Shown piece by piece: positions 19,056 to 28,113 of a DNA stretch of 64,000 nt. This stretch comes from Demequina muriae (GTDB taxonomy: Bacteria > Actinomycetota > Actinomycetes > Actinomycetales > Demequinaceae): positions 2,170,001-2,234,000 of the forward strand of contig NZ_JAUHQA010000001.1 in the NCBI RefSeq assembly GCF_030418295.1, read 5' to 3'. The translations under genes and the position numbers were made by a program. A model generated the notes under the pieces. The model made no database searches, had not been told where the DNA came from, and was given only the letters and a program-made list of their open reading frames with translations. Numbering within the stretch: the stretch's first letter is position 1; each line of letters opens with the position of its first letter.

Positions 19056-19432
19056 TCATCCCCAAGCACGGGCTCTTGGCCGGTGCGCGACTCCGGCACA
19101 CGGTCCGTGGCGTGACTCGAGTCATCATCGCCCGTACCGATGGCATCGCACTCTACGACGACGTTCCGCTCAAGGAGCGCGACGGCGGGGCGGCGCTCAC
19201 CGCTGCGATCCTCGGCCTCGCGGCGACCGCGACGGCGGCCTTCGGCCTTGGCGCCGCGCGCGCATCGTTGACAGTGGGGGAGTCGGGCACCGTCGTGCTC
19301 GCGCCCGTCGATGCGGGCCACGTGCTCGCCATCCTGATGGACGCCGATGCGGATCCGATCGCCGGCGGTGATGCCGTGCTCGACGAGGCCGAGAGACTGC
19401 GTGCGATCTCCGGCATGGTTCGCACGTCGTGA
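19052..19432 (+). CDS. Roadblock/LC7-like protein 2
   Basis: A 126-residue protein beginning at a GTG that overlaps the GTPase stop (GTGA). It has the alternating pattern VTRVIIARTDGIALYDDVP, an Ala-rich helix (AALTAAILGLAATATAAFGLG) and GTVVLAPVDAGHVLAILM, as in roadblock domains. It is weakly similar to the next protein, with which it shares the VIxAxxDGIAxYDD core. Probably a GTPase partner; no N-terminal extension or membrane segment is clear, although the Ala-rich helix is hydrophobic. Confidence 0.72.
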   Translation: MIIPKHGLLAGARLRHTVRGVTRVIIARTDGIALYDDVPLKERDGGAALTAAILGLAATATAAFGLGAARASLTVGESGTVVLAPVDAGHVLAILMDADADPIAGGDAVLDEAERLRAISGMVRTS

Positions 19433-19839
19433 TCGCGCGCGACCGCTGCGCTCACTACGCACAGGAACTGCACGCCCACCCAGGCGTCCACCGCGTGATC
19501 GTCGCGGGTCATGACGGCATCGCCCACTACGACGATGCGGCGCTTGGCGCGCGTGAGCAGGGAGCCGCCGCTGCCGCGACACTTGTGGGCGTCGCGGGGC
19601 TCGTGGCGCAGGCTCTCGGGGTCGACGAGGCCGAGGGTGCCGTCATCTACGGTGCTTCTCGTCAGGTCATCACCCGCTCAGTGGACGGGGAACTCGTGCT
19701 CGTCGTCCTGGCGGAGGCTGGTGAGCGAGGCAACGGCGTCTACCGCGCGGTCAGGCGAGTCGCGGCGGCGCTGGCGGAGGAAGCTGCCGCACGGGGGTCC
19801 GACGACGCACCGCTCAAGGGGCCGAGCACATCGGCGTGA
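19429..19839 (+). CDS. Roadblock/LC7-like protein 3
   Basis: A 136-residue protein starting with GTG overlapping the stop of the preceding gene. The core HRVIVAGHDGIAHYDDAAL, the Ala/Val helix and GELVLVVLAEAGERGNGVYRAV follow the roadblock pattern and parallel protein 2, so proteins 2 and 3 are probably tandem duplicates that may form a heterodimer. An 11-bp-stem terminator overlaps its stop codon and closes the operon. Confidence 0.72.
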   Translation: MIARDRCAHYAQELHAHPGVHRVIVAGHDGIAHYDDAALGAREQGAAAAATLVGVAGLVAQALGVDEAEGAVIYGASRQVITRSVDGELVLVVLAEAGERGNGVYRAVRRVAAALAEEAAARGSDDAPLKGPSTSA

Positions 19840-19853
19840 TGCGCTCGGCCCCT
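19817..19853. terminator. Bidirectional terminator between the roadblock operon and the GH9 gene
   Basis: AGGGGCCGAGC (19817-19827) pairs perfectly with GCTCGGCCCCT (19843-19853) across a 15-base loop. The left arm is inside the last codons of roadblock protein 3. The GH9 gene converges on it and stops 16 bp beyond, so it can serve both transcripts. Confidence 0.7.
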
Positions 19854-19868
19854 CGCGGTGAGTGAGCG

Positions 19869-22800
19869 TCAGCCCGTGGTGCAGGCGTTGCCGTTCACCC
19901 AGAACTGCTCGGGAGGCGCATCGGCCAGCGTCCCGGGCGCCCCGATGAACCCGATCGTGGTGCGCTTGCCGGGCTTGATGGTCCCATTCCACGGCATCGA
20001 CTCAGCCGTGACGAAGGCGCCCTCCTGGCTCCACTGAGCGCTCCAGGCCTGCCTGCTCACGGTGTCGTCAGCCGGGTAGCCCCACGTCAGGGACCAGTCG
20101 GTGATCGCCGTATCCGAGGTGTTCGTGATCCACACCTGGGTGTTGTAGCCAGCCGGCCACGAGCCGTGAACCGTGTACGACACCGCGCACGGCGCGACCT
20201 CGGTCGCGGCCTGACCCTGATCCGCCATCCACGAGGCGACCCAACTGAGCGCCGCGTTCCAGTTGACGGTGATCTCGTTGGTCGACCAGGACTGGATGTG
20301 GTCCACGTAGCACAGCTGCGGGGCGCAGTCCTGATCCGGGTAGAGGCCCTGGATGGTCGGGTCCCACGTGCCGTAGTCCGGGTTCGGACCGCCCGCCACC
20401 GAGCCTGCAGGTGGGTTCGGGAGCTCGGCATTGAGCTGGTGAGCGAACCAGCGCGAGTGCTGGTTCTGGCTCGTCACGTCGCCGTACTCGGTGACGTACG
20501 ACACGTTGAGCGCGTTGCGGCCGAGCAGGTAGTCCATGGACTCGATCACCGCATCGGCATACGCGCGCTCTCCCGTGAGATCGAACGCGGTGCCCAGGAT
20601 GACCTGGTTGTTGAGCACCGCCGAATTCGATCCCCACTCGAAGGCATCGTCAGCGAGCGCGAGGCCGAACTCCTGACCCTCCTGGACTGCCAGCAGCGCG
20701 TCGGCACCGGCGATGACCTGGTCGACGATGGTCGAACGGCGCTCGTAGTCGTTCGGCACTGTCGCAAGGTCCAGTTTCGCGAGCGCGGCGAGCGAGCCCC
20801 AGTAGAACCCGTCCGCGACGTCGTCCGCGCCGTCGACGTCGGACGCCAGCAGGAAGTCCTCGTATTCATCGTCGCCGGTCGTCAGGAAGAGCTCGGCCGC
20901 AGCCCAGTAGAACTCGTCAGTCACGTCGTCGTCGTCGTACGGACCGCCGCCGTCCGCACCGTCGGCCACCGGGGCGTAGAGGTCCGGGGTGGCGAGCGCC
21001 GCCGCCCACGTGGACCGGGCGGCCGCAAGCAGCTCGTCAGCGAAGTCCTCGTCGTACGGCGCGAACAGGCGAGCGCCCTGCGCCGCGGTGGCGGAGAGGT
21101 TGAGCGTCGCCGCGGTCGAGGGCCGGTGCAGCTCCCGCACCTGCGCGTCGTTCGCCGGCATGAGTGGGAGGCCCGTCCAGCCGTCATCGTGGATCTTGTG
21201 GTGGACCATGCCAGCGAACTGTGCTCCCTCTGGCACCTGCATCGCCAGCATGAACTCGAGCTGCCAGCGCGCCTCGTCGAGCACGTCGGGGACGTCGTTG
21301 CCGGTCTCCGGCACGTTCAGCGTGCCATCGGCGAGGGCGCCCAGCTCGGCCGATGCGGCGGTCTTGGTGCGTTCGTACGTTCCGAGCAGCTGAGCGGCCG
21401 AGATGCCGCCGTTCACCACGTACTTGCCGTGGTCGCCCGCGTCGTACCAGCCGCCCACGACGTCGAGCGTGTAGTCGCACCCGTCCCAGCCGTACCCATC
21501 GGTGTAGACCGCCGCCGCATCGGCCGCGTTCTGACAGGGAACGTCGAGGTCGCCCTTGTTCGCGACGCCGTCGGCAGGCGACGACACGTGGCCGGCGGCC
21601 CGTGCGTACTCCTCACCCACGATGTCGCCGTCGATCTCCAGCCCTGAGCGCGCCAGGTAGAAGTAGTTGAGCGCGTCGTAGCGCAACTGCTCGTAGGCGT
21701 CCGTGCCGATCTCGAACTCGTAGGACGCCTCTCCATCCGCCACCAGCGTGTACGTGCCGGTCGCCGTGACGTCGGAGAAATCGATGCCGTGCACGTTCTG
21801 ATCCGCGGACTCGTCAGTGCCGAGGGGGACCGACATGCCGGAGGAGGCCACCGCATCGGCGCTGTCGAGGAGCTCCCACCCGACGGGCTCCGTCGCGTCG
21901 GTGACGAGCGTCGCCTCCTTGGGTCCGTGGGTCAGGTAGCCGACCTGGTTGACGCGCACGCGGGGGCCGGTCTCGGGCTCGTATGGCTCTACGGTCACGC
22001 CGCCCAGGTAGGACACGTTGTCGAGGCAGAACTCCCACTCGGAGGCGGCGCCGCCGACCTGGAAGCCCAGCCGAGGGTCGACCGGGTCGTCGTTCGCCTG
22101 GTGCGAGGTCTCATAGCGGGTCCACTCGGCGTCGTTGCCTGCCGCGATCTCGCCGTACGAGGCGTACGCGCCCCCCTCCTGCTGCACGATCGCCCGCACC
22201 GGCCCTGCCGCGCTCGCGTCGAAGCTGAACGAGTAGTCGCCGGCTACGAGCTGCAGGTCCTGGAACAGCGCCACATCCCACGGGTTCGTGGTGCCCGCCG
22301 GCACCGTCGCGCAGAACGTGCCGTCCTCGACCCGTGCGCTCCCGTCGACGAATCCGTAGTGGGTCCACCCGGTCAGGTCGTCGTCGAACGTGCCGTTGAC
22401 CACCTGCTCGACGCCCGCGGGCGCCACCGACACGTTGTCCACGCAGAAGGTCCACGGGTCGCTCGCGCCGCCGACCTGGAACGCCGTCTGCAGTCCGGTC
22501 ACGTCCTCGTCGACGGTGAACGATGTCTCGTAGCGCGTCATCTCGTCGGTGAGCGGCTGCGTCACGTTGGCGAGCTGGGTCCACGGGTCCACGGGGAACT
22601 GGACGAGCCCCACCGCGGTCGACGTGCCTGTCGAGGACGACGCGTCGAAGCCGAACACGTAGTCGCCGGGGGAGAGGCTCAGCCCGTCCTGGCCCACGAT
22701 CGCGTCCCACGGATTCGCGGTGCCGCCGGGCACGTCGACGCACAGGGCGCCGGTGTCGATGCTCGCGCTGTCGGTGAGGTTCGCGGTGGTCCACCATGGG

Positions 22801-22922
22801 TCGACGGCAGACTCGAAGTCGCCGTTGACGACGTCGGCGCTCGCGGGCGCCAGCCCTACGGCGACAAGAATGGCGGCGCTCGCCGCGGCGATGGAGGCGC
22901 GTCTGGACGCTGCTCGGTTCAC
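19869..22922 (-). CDS. Secreted modular GH9 endoglucanase (CBM4-CBM4-Ig-GH9-CBM2)
   Basis: A 1017-residue extracellular cellulase. Order: signal peptide ending in ASA (about 29), two CBM4/9-type modules (about 30-170 and 173-310, each beginning with a VVNGxF-type motif), an Ig-like CelD N-terminal domain (PRVRVNQVGYL, about 325-410), the GH9 (alpha/alpha)6 domain with GGWYDAGDHGKYV carrying the catalytic base region and STNEITVNWNAAL with the acid Glu, and a C-terminal CBM2 between two cysteines. It hydrolyses beta-1,4-glucan; CBM4s favour amorphous cellulose and CBM2 crystalline cellulose. ATG 22922 follows AAAGGAG. A LacI-type palindrome lies about 90 bp upstream. Confidence 0.95.
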   Translation of the reverse strand: MNRAASRRASIAAASAAILVAVGLAPASADVVNGDFESAVDPWWTTANLTDSASIDTGALCVDVPGGTANPWDAIVGQDGLSLSPGDYVFGFDASSSTGTSTAVGLVQFPVDPWTQLANVTQPLTDEMTRYETSFTVDEDVTGLQTAFQVGGASDPWTFCVDNVSVAPAGVEQVVNGTFDDDLTGWTHYGFVDGSARVEDGTFCATVPAGTTNPWDVALFQDLQLVAGDYSFSFDASAAGPVRAIVQQEGGAYASYGEIAAGNDAEWTRYETSHQANDDPVDPRLGFQVGGAASEWEFCLDNVSYLGGVTVEPYEPETGPRVRVNQVGYLTHGPKEATLVTDATEPVGWELLDSADAVASSGMSVPLGTDESADQNVHGIDFSDVTATGTYTLVADGEASYEFEIGTDAYEQLRYDALNYFYLARSGLEIDGDIVGEEYARAAGHVSSPADGVANKGDLDVPCQNAADAAAVYTDGYGWDGCDYTLDVVGGWYDAGDHGKYVVNGGISAAQLLGTYERTKTAASAELGALADGTLNVPETGNDVPDVLDEARWQLEFMLAMQVPEGAQFAGMVHHKIHDDGWTGLPLMPANDAQVRELHRPSTAATLNLSATAAQGARLFAPYDEDFADELLAAARSTWAAALATPDLYAPVADGADGGGPYDDDDVTDEFYWAAAELFLTTGDDEYEDFLLASDVDGADDVADGFYWGSLAALAKLDLATVPNDYERRSTIVDQVIAGADALLAVQEGQEFGLALADDAFEWGSNSAVLNNQVILGTAFDLTGERAYADAVIESMDYLLGRNALNVSYVTEYGDVTSQNQHSRWFAHQLNAELPNPPAGSVAGGPNPDYGTWDPTIQGLYPDQDCAPQLCYVDHIQSWSTNEITVNWNAALSWVASWMADQGQAATEVAPCAVSYTVHGSWPAGYNTQVWITNTSDTAITDWSLTWGYPADDTVSRQAWSAQWSQEGAFVTAESMPWNGTIKPGKRTTIGFIGAPGTLADAPPEQFWVNGNACTTG

Positions 22923-23009
22923 AATGCTCTCCTTTGAGCCATCGAGGTATCCGGGACCTTCACGGGCCGGGCGCGAGGCGCTCCGAAGTCCGTGTCAGGA
23001 ACGTAGCAA

Positions 23010-23019
23010 GAAACGTTTC
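23010..23019. promoter_or_regulatory. LacI-type operator candidate upstream of the GH9 gene
   Basis: GAAACGTTTC is a perfect ten-base palindrome with the central CG typical of LacI-family operators, about 90 bp before the GH9 start and next to a TATCGA that could be its -10. It differs from the ACAACGTTGT sites of the arabinan locus, so a regulator outside the window is more likely. The rest of the 22923-23144 gap shows nothing else I can support. Confidence 0.45.
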
Positions 23020-23144
23020 GATACGCGCGCGGTAGAACGTTCACATTCGGAAATGGGTGTTCTGCCAGGGGCGATGATGCAAGCGCGCTCGGCCGGGGAA
23101 ATGGCGGACTCGAGCGCGCATCGGCCCCGCGGGGCGGTGCGGCG

Positions 23145-23864
23145 CTAGTGGTCGGTGCGGCGCAGCACGTCGCTGAGCTGGCGTGCGGCGTCCATGACGG
23201 CCGATGCGTGGGCCGCTCCGGGGTGCGCGGTGAGCCTCTCGATGGGGCCGGAGATCGACACGGCGGCGATCACCGTCCCGGCCGTTCCCCACACGGGTGC
23301 CGAGACGGACGAGACGCCCGCCTCGCGCTCCCCGGCGCTCTCGGCATGGCCGGCGTCACGGACCTGCGCGAGATCGGCCGCCGTGAAGTTCGCGTCCGCC
23401 AGCGCCTGGTGGATGCGCGCGGGCTCCTCCCACGCCAGCAGCACCTTGGCCGCGGATCCTGCGCTCATGGTCATGGTCGTACCGACGGGGATCGAATCGC
23501 GCAGGCCCACCGGGCGGTCGACCGCGGCGATGCAGATGCGGTGGGCGCCGTGCGGGCGGTACAGCTGGCTCGACTCGCCGGTGCGGTCCCGCAGCGTCGT
23601 CAGCACCGGCAGTGCCGCGGAGACCAGGCGGTCCTCGCCCACGGTCGCGGCGAGCTCGGAGAAGCGCCTGCCGAGGATGAAGGCGCCGCGGGCGTCCCGG
23701 CCCACGAGGTGGTGGTGCTCGAGCGCGAGGGCGAGGCGGTGCACCGTGGGCCGCGCCAGGTGCGTGGTGGTCACGAGCTCGGCGAGAGTCGCCGGTCCCT
23801 GCTCGAGCGCGCCAAGAATCGCTGCAGTCTTGTCAACGACGCCGACGCCGCTATGCTTGTCCAT
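23145..23864 (-). CDS. IclR-family regulator (NdgR-like)
   Basis: A 239-residue protein with an N-terminal winged helix (TLAELVTTTHLARPTVHRLALAL, about residues 17-40) and a C-terminal IclR effector domain (GTTMTMSAGSAAKVLLAW; AAVSISGPIERL). It is divergent from leuCD with a 50-bp gap. In actinobacteria the IclR gene at this place (NdgR/AreB) controls leucine biosynthesis and amino-acid metabolism; the same role is inferred from location. A perfect inverted repeat in the gap is the likely operator. Confidence 0.88.
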   Translation of the reverse strand: MDKHSGVGVVDKTAAILGALEQGPATLAELVTTTHLARPTVHRLALALEHHHLVGRDARGAFILGRRFSELAATVGEDRLVSAALPVLTTLRDRTGESSQLYRPHGAHRICIAAVDRPVGLRDSIPVGTTMTMSAGSAAKVLLAWEEPARIHQALADANFTAADLAQVRDAGHAESAGEREAGVSSVSAPVWGTAGTVIAAVSISGPIERLTAHPGAAHASAVMDAARQLSDVLRRTDH

Positions 23865-23879
23865 AGAGCGATACTAGCG

Positions 23880-23894
23880 TCTCAAAATATGAGA
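23880..23894. promoter_or_regulatory. Operator-like palindrome between the IclR gene and leuC
   Basis: TCTCA (23880-23884) and TGAGA (23890-23894) flank AAATA, giving a 15-base inverted repeat with an AT-rich centre that stands out from the surrounding GC-rich DNA. It is 16 bp from the IclR start and 21 bp before leuC, suitable for an IclR/NdgR-type regulator acting on both. Confidence 0.6.
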
Positions 23895-23914
23895 TGTCGA
23901 GCACGGAGGTTGAG

Positions 23915-25348
23915 ATGGGAAAGACACTGGCGGAGAAGCTGTGGGCCGACCACCTGGTCCGCAAGGGCGAGGACGGCGCGCCGGACCTCATCTACATCGA
24001 CCTTCACATGTGCCACGAGGTCACCAGCCCCCAGGCCTTCGAGGGTCTGCGCCTCGCCGGCCGCGAGGTGCGCCGGCCCGACCTCACGATCGCGACCGAG
24101 GACCACAACACTCCCACGCTCGACATCGACAAGCCGATCGCGGACCTCACGAGCCGCACCCAGGTGGACACGCTGCGCAACAACGCCAAGGAGTTCGGCG
24201 TGCGCATCCACTCGCTGGGTGACGCCGATCAGGGCATCGTCCACGTGGTCGGCCCGCAACTGGGCCTCACCATGCCGGGCATGACGGTGGTCTGCGGCGA
24301 CTCGCACACCTCCACGCACGGCGCGTTCGGCGCGCTGGCCTTCGGCATCGGCACCTCCGAGGTCGAGCACGTGCTCGCCACGCAGACGCTGCCGCTCAAG
24401 GAATTCAAGACGATGGCGATCAACGTCGACGGCGCTCTGCCCGAGGGCTCCACGGCGAAGGACATCATCCTCGCAGTCATCGCCAAGATCGGCACCGGCG
24501 GCGGTCAAGGCTACGTGCTCGAGTACCGCGGCGAGGCCATCCGGTCGCTGTCGATGGAGGCGCGGATGACGGTCTGCAACATGTCGATCGAGGCCGGCGC
24601 CCGCGCCGGACTGATCGCGCCTGACGACACGACCTTCGAGTACGTGAAGGGCCGCCCGCACGCTCCCGAGGGCGCGGACTGGGACGAGGCCGTCGAGTAC
24701 TGGCGCACGCTCGTGACGGACGACGACGCGGTGTTCGACACCGAGGTCAATCTCGATGCGAGCGAGCTGGAGCCCTTCGTCACCTGGGGCACCAACCCGG
24801 GCCAGGGACTGCCGCTGAGCGCCTCGATCCCCAACCCCGAGGAGATCGCCGACGCCGACGAGCGCGAGGCTGCCGCGAACGCGCTGGTCTACATGGGCCT
24901 CGAGCCCGGCCAGGCGCTGCGCGATCTTGAGATCGACACCGTGTTCCTCGGATCGTGCACCAACGGCCGCATCGAGGACCTGCGTGCCGCCGCCGCCATC
25001 ATTCAGGGCCGTACCAAGGCCCCGAACACCCGCATGCTCGTCGTGCCCGGCTCGGCGCGAGTGCGCCTGCAGGCCGAGCAGGAGGGGCTGGACCAGGTGT
25101 TCCTCGACTTCGGAGCCGAGTGGCGCAACGCCGGCTGCTCGATGTGCCTGGGCATGAATCCTGACCAGCTGAAGCCCAAGGAACGCGCCGCCTCCACCTC
25201 GAACCGCAACTTCGAGGGACGCCAGGGCAAGGGCGGCCGCACTCACCTGGTGAGCCCGCTCGTCGCCGCCGCGACCGCGATCCGCGGCACGCTGTCCAGC
25301 CCCGCCGACCTGGAGGACGCCGACGTGCTCGTCGGTGCCTCCGCCTAA
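23915..25348 (+). CDS. leuC: 3-isopropylmalate dehydratase large subunit
   Basis: A 477-residue subunit that, with LeuD, isomerises 2-isopropylmalate to 3-isopropylmalate in leucine synthesis. The [4Fe-4S] ligands are in FLGSCTNGR and [25 protein letters not shown] is the aconitase signature. I start it at ATG 23915 ([10 protein letters not shown]), which has GGAGG just upstream and fits family starts. An in-frame ATG at 23894 lies inside the operator palindrome and is unlikely. leuD follows 12 bp after the stop with its own GGAG. Confidence 0.96.
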   Translation: MGKTLAEKLWADHLVRKGEDGAPDLIYIDLHMCHEVTSPQAFEGLRLAGREVRRPDLTIATEDHNTPTLDIDKPIADLTSRTQVDTLRNNAKEFGVRIHSLGDADQGIVHVVGPQLGLTMPGMTVVCGDSHTSTHGAFGALAFGIGTSEVEHVLATQTLPLKEFKTMAINVDGALPEGSTAKDIILAVIAKIGTGGGQGYVLEYRGEAIRSLSMEARMTVCNMSIEAGARAGLIAPDDTTFEYVKGRPHAPEGADWDEAVEYWRTLVTDDDAVFDTEVNLDASELEPFVTWGTNPGQGLPLSASIPNPEEIADADEREAAANALVYMGLEPGQALRDLEIDTVFLGSCTNGRIEDLRAAAAIIQGRTKAPNTRMLVVPGSARVRLQAEQEGLDQVFLDFGAEWRNAGCSMCLGMNPDQLKPKERAASTSNRNFEGRQGKGGRTHLVSPLVAAATAIRGTLSSPADLEDADVLVGASA

Positions 25349-25360
25349 AGGAGAGACGCC

Positions 25361-26002
25361 ATGGAGAAGATCACCACCCACACCGGCATCGGCGTCCCGC
25401 TGCGCCGTTCCAACGTCGACACCGACCAGATCATCCCCGCCGTGTACCTCAAGCGCGTGACCCGTACAGGCTTCGAGGACGCGCTGTTCGCCGCGTGGCG
25501 CGGCGACGAGTCGTTCGTCCTCAACCAGGAGTCCTACAAGAACGGGTCGGTGCTGGTCACCGGCCCCGACTTCGGCACCGGCTCGTCTCGCGAGCACGCC
25601 GTGTGGGCGCTCAAGGACTACGGCTTCAAGGTCGTCCTGGCCCCGCGCTTCGCTGACATCTTCCGCGGCAACTCCGGCAAGCAGGGGCTCGTCACCGGCA
25701 TCGTCACGCAGGAGAACATCGAGCTCATCTGGAAGCTCCTCGAGGCCGAGCCCGGCAAGCAGATCACCGTGTCCCTCGAGGACCGCACCGTCACCTGCGG
25801 CGAGCTCACCGTGCCGTTCGAGATCGACGACTACGTGCGCTGGCGCCTGCTCGAGGGGCTGGACGACATCAGCCTGACCCTCCAGCACGAAGAGGAGATC
25901 ACGGCCTTCGAGGCGACGCGCGGCTCGTGGCGTCCGAAGACCCTGCCCGCCAAGACCGAGCCCACCTTCCACGTGGAGGCGGCCCGCCCGGTCGACGCCT
26001 AG
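25361..26002 (+). CDS. leuD: 3-isopropylmalate dehydratase small subunit
   Basis: A 213-residue swivel-domain subunit pairing with LeuC. Typical segments are [34 protein letters not shown] (substrate-binding loop) and [18 protein letters not shown]. It is co-transcribed with leuC after a 12-bp gap. In many actinobacteria hupB and then murA follow nearby; here an intergenic repeat and the arabinan block come instead. Confidence 0.96.
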   Translation: MEKITTHTGIGVPLRRSNVDTDQIIPAVYLKRVTRTGFEDALFAAWRGDESFVLNQESYKNGSVLVTGPDFGTGSSREHAVWALKDYGFKVVLAPRFADIFRGNSGKQGLVTGIVTQENIELIWKLLEAEPGKQITVSLEDRTVTCGELTVPFEIDDYVRWRLLEGLDDISLTLQHEEEITAFEATRGSWRPKTLPAKTEPTFHVEAARPVDA

Positions 26003-26024
26003 CCCTCCGCGCCGCCTTCCCCTA

Positions 26025-26084
26025 TAGGAAGATTCTGTTCACGGTTTGCCCTCGGGGTGCATGCTGTAGGAAGATCCGGTGCGC
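26025..26084 (+). repeat. Intergenic bipartite repeat, copy 2 of 3
   Basis: Two TAGGAAGAT units start at 26025 and 26067, 42 bp apart, with the core TTTGCCCTCGGGGTGCATGC between them. The whole is the reverse complement of the copies at 2578-2638 and 35022-35081, apart from a few changes. It lies between the leuD stop and the CPBP-like gene. It is not a good hairpin and has no open frame. Confidence 0.72.
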
Positions 26085-26127
26085 TTGCGCGCGGAGCTGA
26101 GCGACCGCATCGGCCGGGGGTCATGGG

Positions 26128-26985
26128 ATGCTCGTCACCATGACTTCCCAGGCCCCGGTGGAGATCGCGCCCCTGCGCGCCGACGCAAGAACGGTCGGCC
26201 GCGTCACGGCCGCCGCATTGGTGTGCGGTGCGGCGGTGCTGCTGTTCGCGATTCATGAGCGCCCCCTCGGGTACGTCCCGTTGATCGCGGGGGTGGTGCT
26301 CGCGTTCCTGATCGACCGCAGCCTCGCCAAGGACCTGAGCCTGATCGCGATCGGTCAGCTGATCATCTCCACGATCTCGCTCGAGGCCGACCTCTCCGAT
26401 GCCGGGATCACCCGATTCGCCATCGCGCTGTCGCTGGCGGTGCTGGTGCCGTGGGCGCTCGCGCGCTACTGGCTGAAGCACGACGCGGTGAAGTTCCCCA
26501 TGTTCACGGGCCGCCGCTGGAGTCGCGCGCAATGGTGGTACCTGGGGTTCGTCGTCCTCGCCGGGTACCTGATCCTGCCCTTCTACTTCATCGGCTCCGG
26601 CGCGTACATGAACTGGCCGGAGATCACCGGCGGCAACGAGATCGCGCGGCTCTTCGTGGGGGTGAACGCCGTCGGCATCTGGGACGAGCTGTTCTTCATC
26701 TGCACCGTGTTCGCGCTGCTGATGCGGCACTTCCCGATGTGGCTCGCGAACATCCTGCAGTCCTTGGTGTTCGTGTCGTTCCTGTGGGAGCTCGGCTACC
26801 GCGAGTGGGGGCCGCTCCTCACGATCCCCTTCGCGCTGATCCAGGCGTGGATCTTCTCGCGCTTCAAGTCGCTGCCGTATGTCCTCGCGGTGCACCTGCT
26901 GTTCGACGCCGTCGTGTTCGCGGTGCTCGTGCACGCACACCACCCGGACCTGTTCAACATCTTCATCACCGTGCCGGGGCGCTAA
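26128..26985 (+). CDS. CPBP-family-like membrane protein (variant motif)
   Basis: A 285-residue polytopic membrane protein with about eight hydrophobic segments. The late region resembles CPBP intramembrane proteases (CAAX-processing and bacteriocin-immunity group): GIWDELFFICTVF stands where EExxxR is expected, and VHLLFDAVVF matches the terminal HxxxD/N motif. Replacement of the first Glu by Asp and loss of the Arg make catalytic activity doubtful. ATG 26128 or ATG 26140 could be the start; neither has a strong ribosome site. It stands between leuD and the LacI gene. Confidence 0.65.
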   Translation: MLVTMTSQAPVEIAPLRADARTVGRVTAAALVCGAAVLLFAIHERPLGYVPLIAGVVLAFLIDRSLAKDLSLIAIGQLIISTISLEADLSDAGITRFAIALSLAVLVPWALARYWLKHDAVKFPMFTGRRWSRAQWWYLGFVVLAGYLILPFYFIGSGAYMNWPEITGGNEIARLFVGVNAVGIWDELFFICTVFALLMRHFPMWLANILQSLVFVSFLWELGYREWGPLLTIPFALIQAWIFSRFKSLPYVLAVHLLFDAVVFAVLVHAHHPDLFNIFITVPGR

Positions 26986-26992
26986 GGAGGCT

Positions 26993-27010
26993 GGCTGCAA
27001 CGTTGTAGCC
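26993..27010. promoter_or_regulatory. LacI-family operator upstream of the arabinan regulator gene
   Basis: GGCTGCAAC-GTTGTAGCC is an 18-base palindrome with one mismatch, centred 38 bp before the regulator start. Its core CAACGTTG is shared with two sites ahead of the sugar-binding protein gene (28147-28175), so the regulator probably represses itself as well as the transport operon. Confidence 0.7.
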
Positions 27011-27039
27011 TGAGTGCCACGATCTGAGGAGCAGGGACT

Positions 27040-28059
27040 ATGACGCCGACGTTGCGAGAGGTGGCACAGCTCGCAGGCGTGTCCATCAAGACGGTGTCGA
27101 ATGTGATCAACGGCTACCCGCATATTCGACCGGCCACCCGCGCACGGGTCGAGGCCGCGGTCGCGGAACTCGGATACACGCCCAATCTCACGGCCCGCAA
27201 CCTTCGCGCCGGACGCTCGGGTGCCATCACCCTGGCCCTGCCCGATATGGCCCTGGCGTACTTCGCCGAGTTGGCGGCTCAAGTCATCGAGGCGGCGGAG
27301 TCCGCAGGCCTCATCGTCCAGCTGGAGCACACGGGTGGGGATCGTGACCGGGAACTCGAGCTTCTTCGCAGTCCACGACGCCAGTCCAGCGACGGCCTGA
27401 TCTTCAGCCCGCTTGGCATGGGCCAAGAGGACGCTGCCGCGCTGGACGTTCCCTACCCGCTGGTGCTGCTCGGCGAGCGCATCTTCGACGGACCAGCCGA
27501 CCACGTGACGATGCGCAACCAGGATGCCGCGCGCGCGGCGACGGAGTATCTGCTCGAATCCGGCCGCCGCAGGATTGCCATCATCGGAGCGCACGAAGGC
27601 GAAGTGATCGGCTCCGCCGGACTTCGGTTCGCAGGCTACCGCGCGGCGCTGGAGGCGGCGGGGGTTCCGGTCGACCCGGACCTGATCGGCTACACCGGGC
27701 TGTGGCATCGCGCGAACGGGGCCGAGGCGATGCGCGGGCTCCTTCGATCCGGGGTCGAGTTCGATGCAGTGTTCGGCCTCAACGACACCCTCGCCCTCGG
27801 AGCGGTGCGCGTGCTTCTTGAGGCGGGGCTGAAGATCCCCGAGGACGTCGCAGTGATCGGATTCGATGACATCGAAGAGGTGCGGTACTCGGTGCCGTCC
27901 CTGACCAGCGTGCACCCCGGTCAGGACTGGATCGCTCGGACGGCTGTCGAGACGCTCATTGCGCGCCTTGAGGCGCACAGCCGCGGCCACCGACCGCCAC
28001 CTCAAACGCAGCTCGCGGAGTTCTCCATCGTCGAGCGCGAGTCGGCGCCGCGACGCTGA
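27040..28059 (+). CDS. LacI-family regulator of the arabinan locus
   Basis: A 339-residue repressor. The N-terminal HTH and hinge are textbook (TLREVAQLAGVSIKTVSNVI), and the C-terminal periplasmic-binding-like domain ends with VAVIGFDDIEEVRYSVPSLTSV. The ATG follows GAGGAG. It precedes, in the same direction, an ABC sugar importer and two arabinan hydrolases. Operator-like palindromes occur upstream of its own gene and of the importer. The inducer is probably arabinose or an arabino-oligosaccharide, inferred from the enzymes next to it. Confidence 0.93.
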   Translation: MTPTLREVAQLAGVSIKTVSNVINGYPHIRPATRARVEAAVAELGYTPNLTARNLRAGRSGAITLALPDMALAYFAELAAQVIEAAESAGLIVQLEHTGGDRDRELELLRSPRRQSSDGLIFSPLGMGQEDAAALDVPYPLVLLGERIFDGPADHVTMRNQDAARAATEYLLESGRRRIAIIGAHEGEVIGSAGLRFAGYRAALEAAGVPVDPDLIGYTGLWHRANGAEAMRGLLRSGVEFDAVFGLNDTLALGAVRVLLEAGLKIPEDVAVIGFDDIEEVRYSVPSLTSVHPGQDWIARTAVETLIARLEAHSRGHRPPPQTQLAEFSIVERESAPRR

Positions 28060-28113
28060 CTCAGGCCGCGCACGCGACCCAGGTCACAGAATCATAAAGT
28101 CCCCGTTGAGCGG

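Noticed and set aside
23882-25972. 696-codon open frame on the - strand across leuC and leuD
   Set aside because: It is antisense to two well-recognised enzymes and spans the gap between them; no domain or ribosome site is visible.
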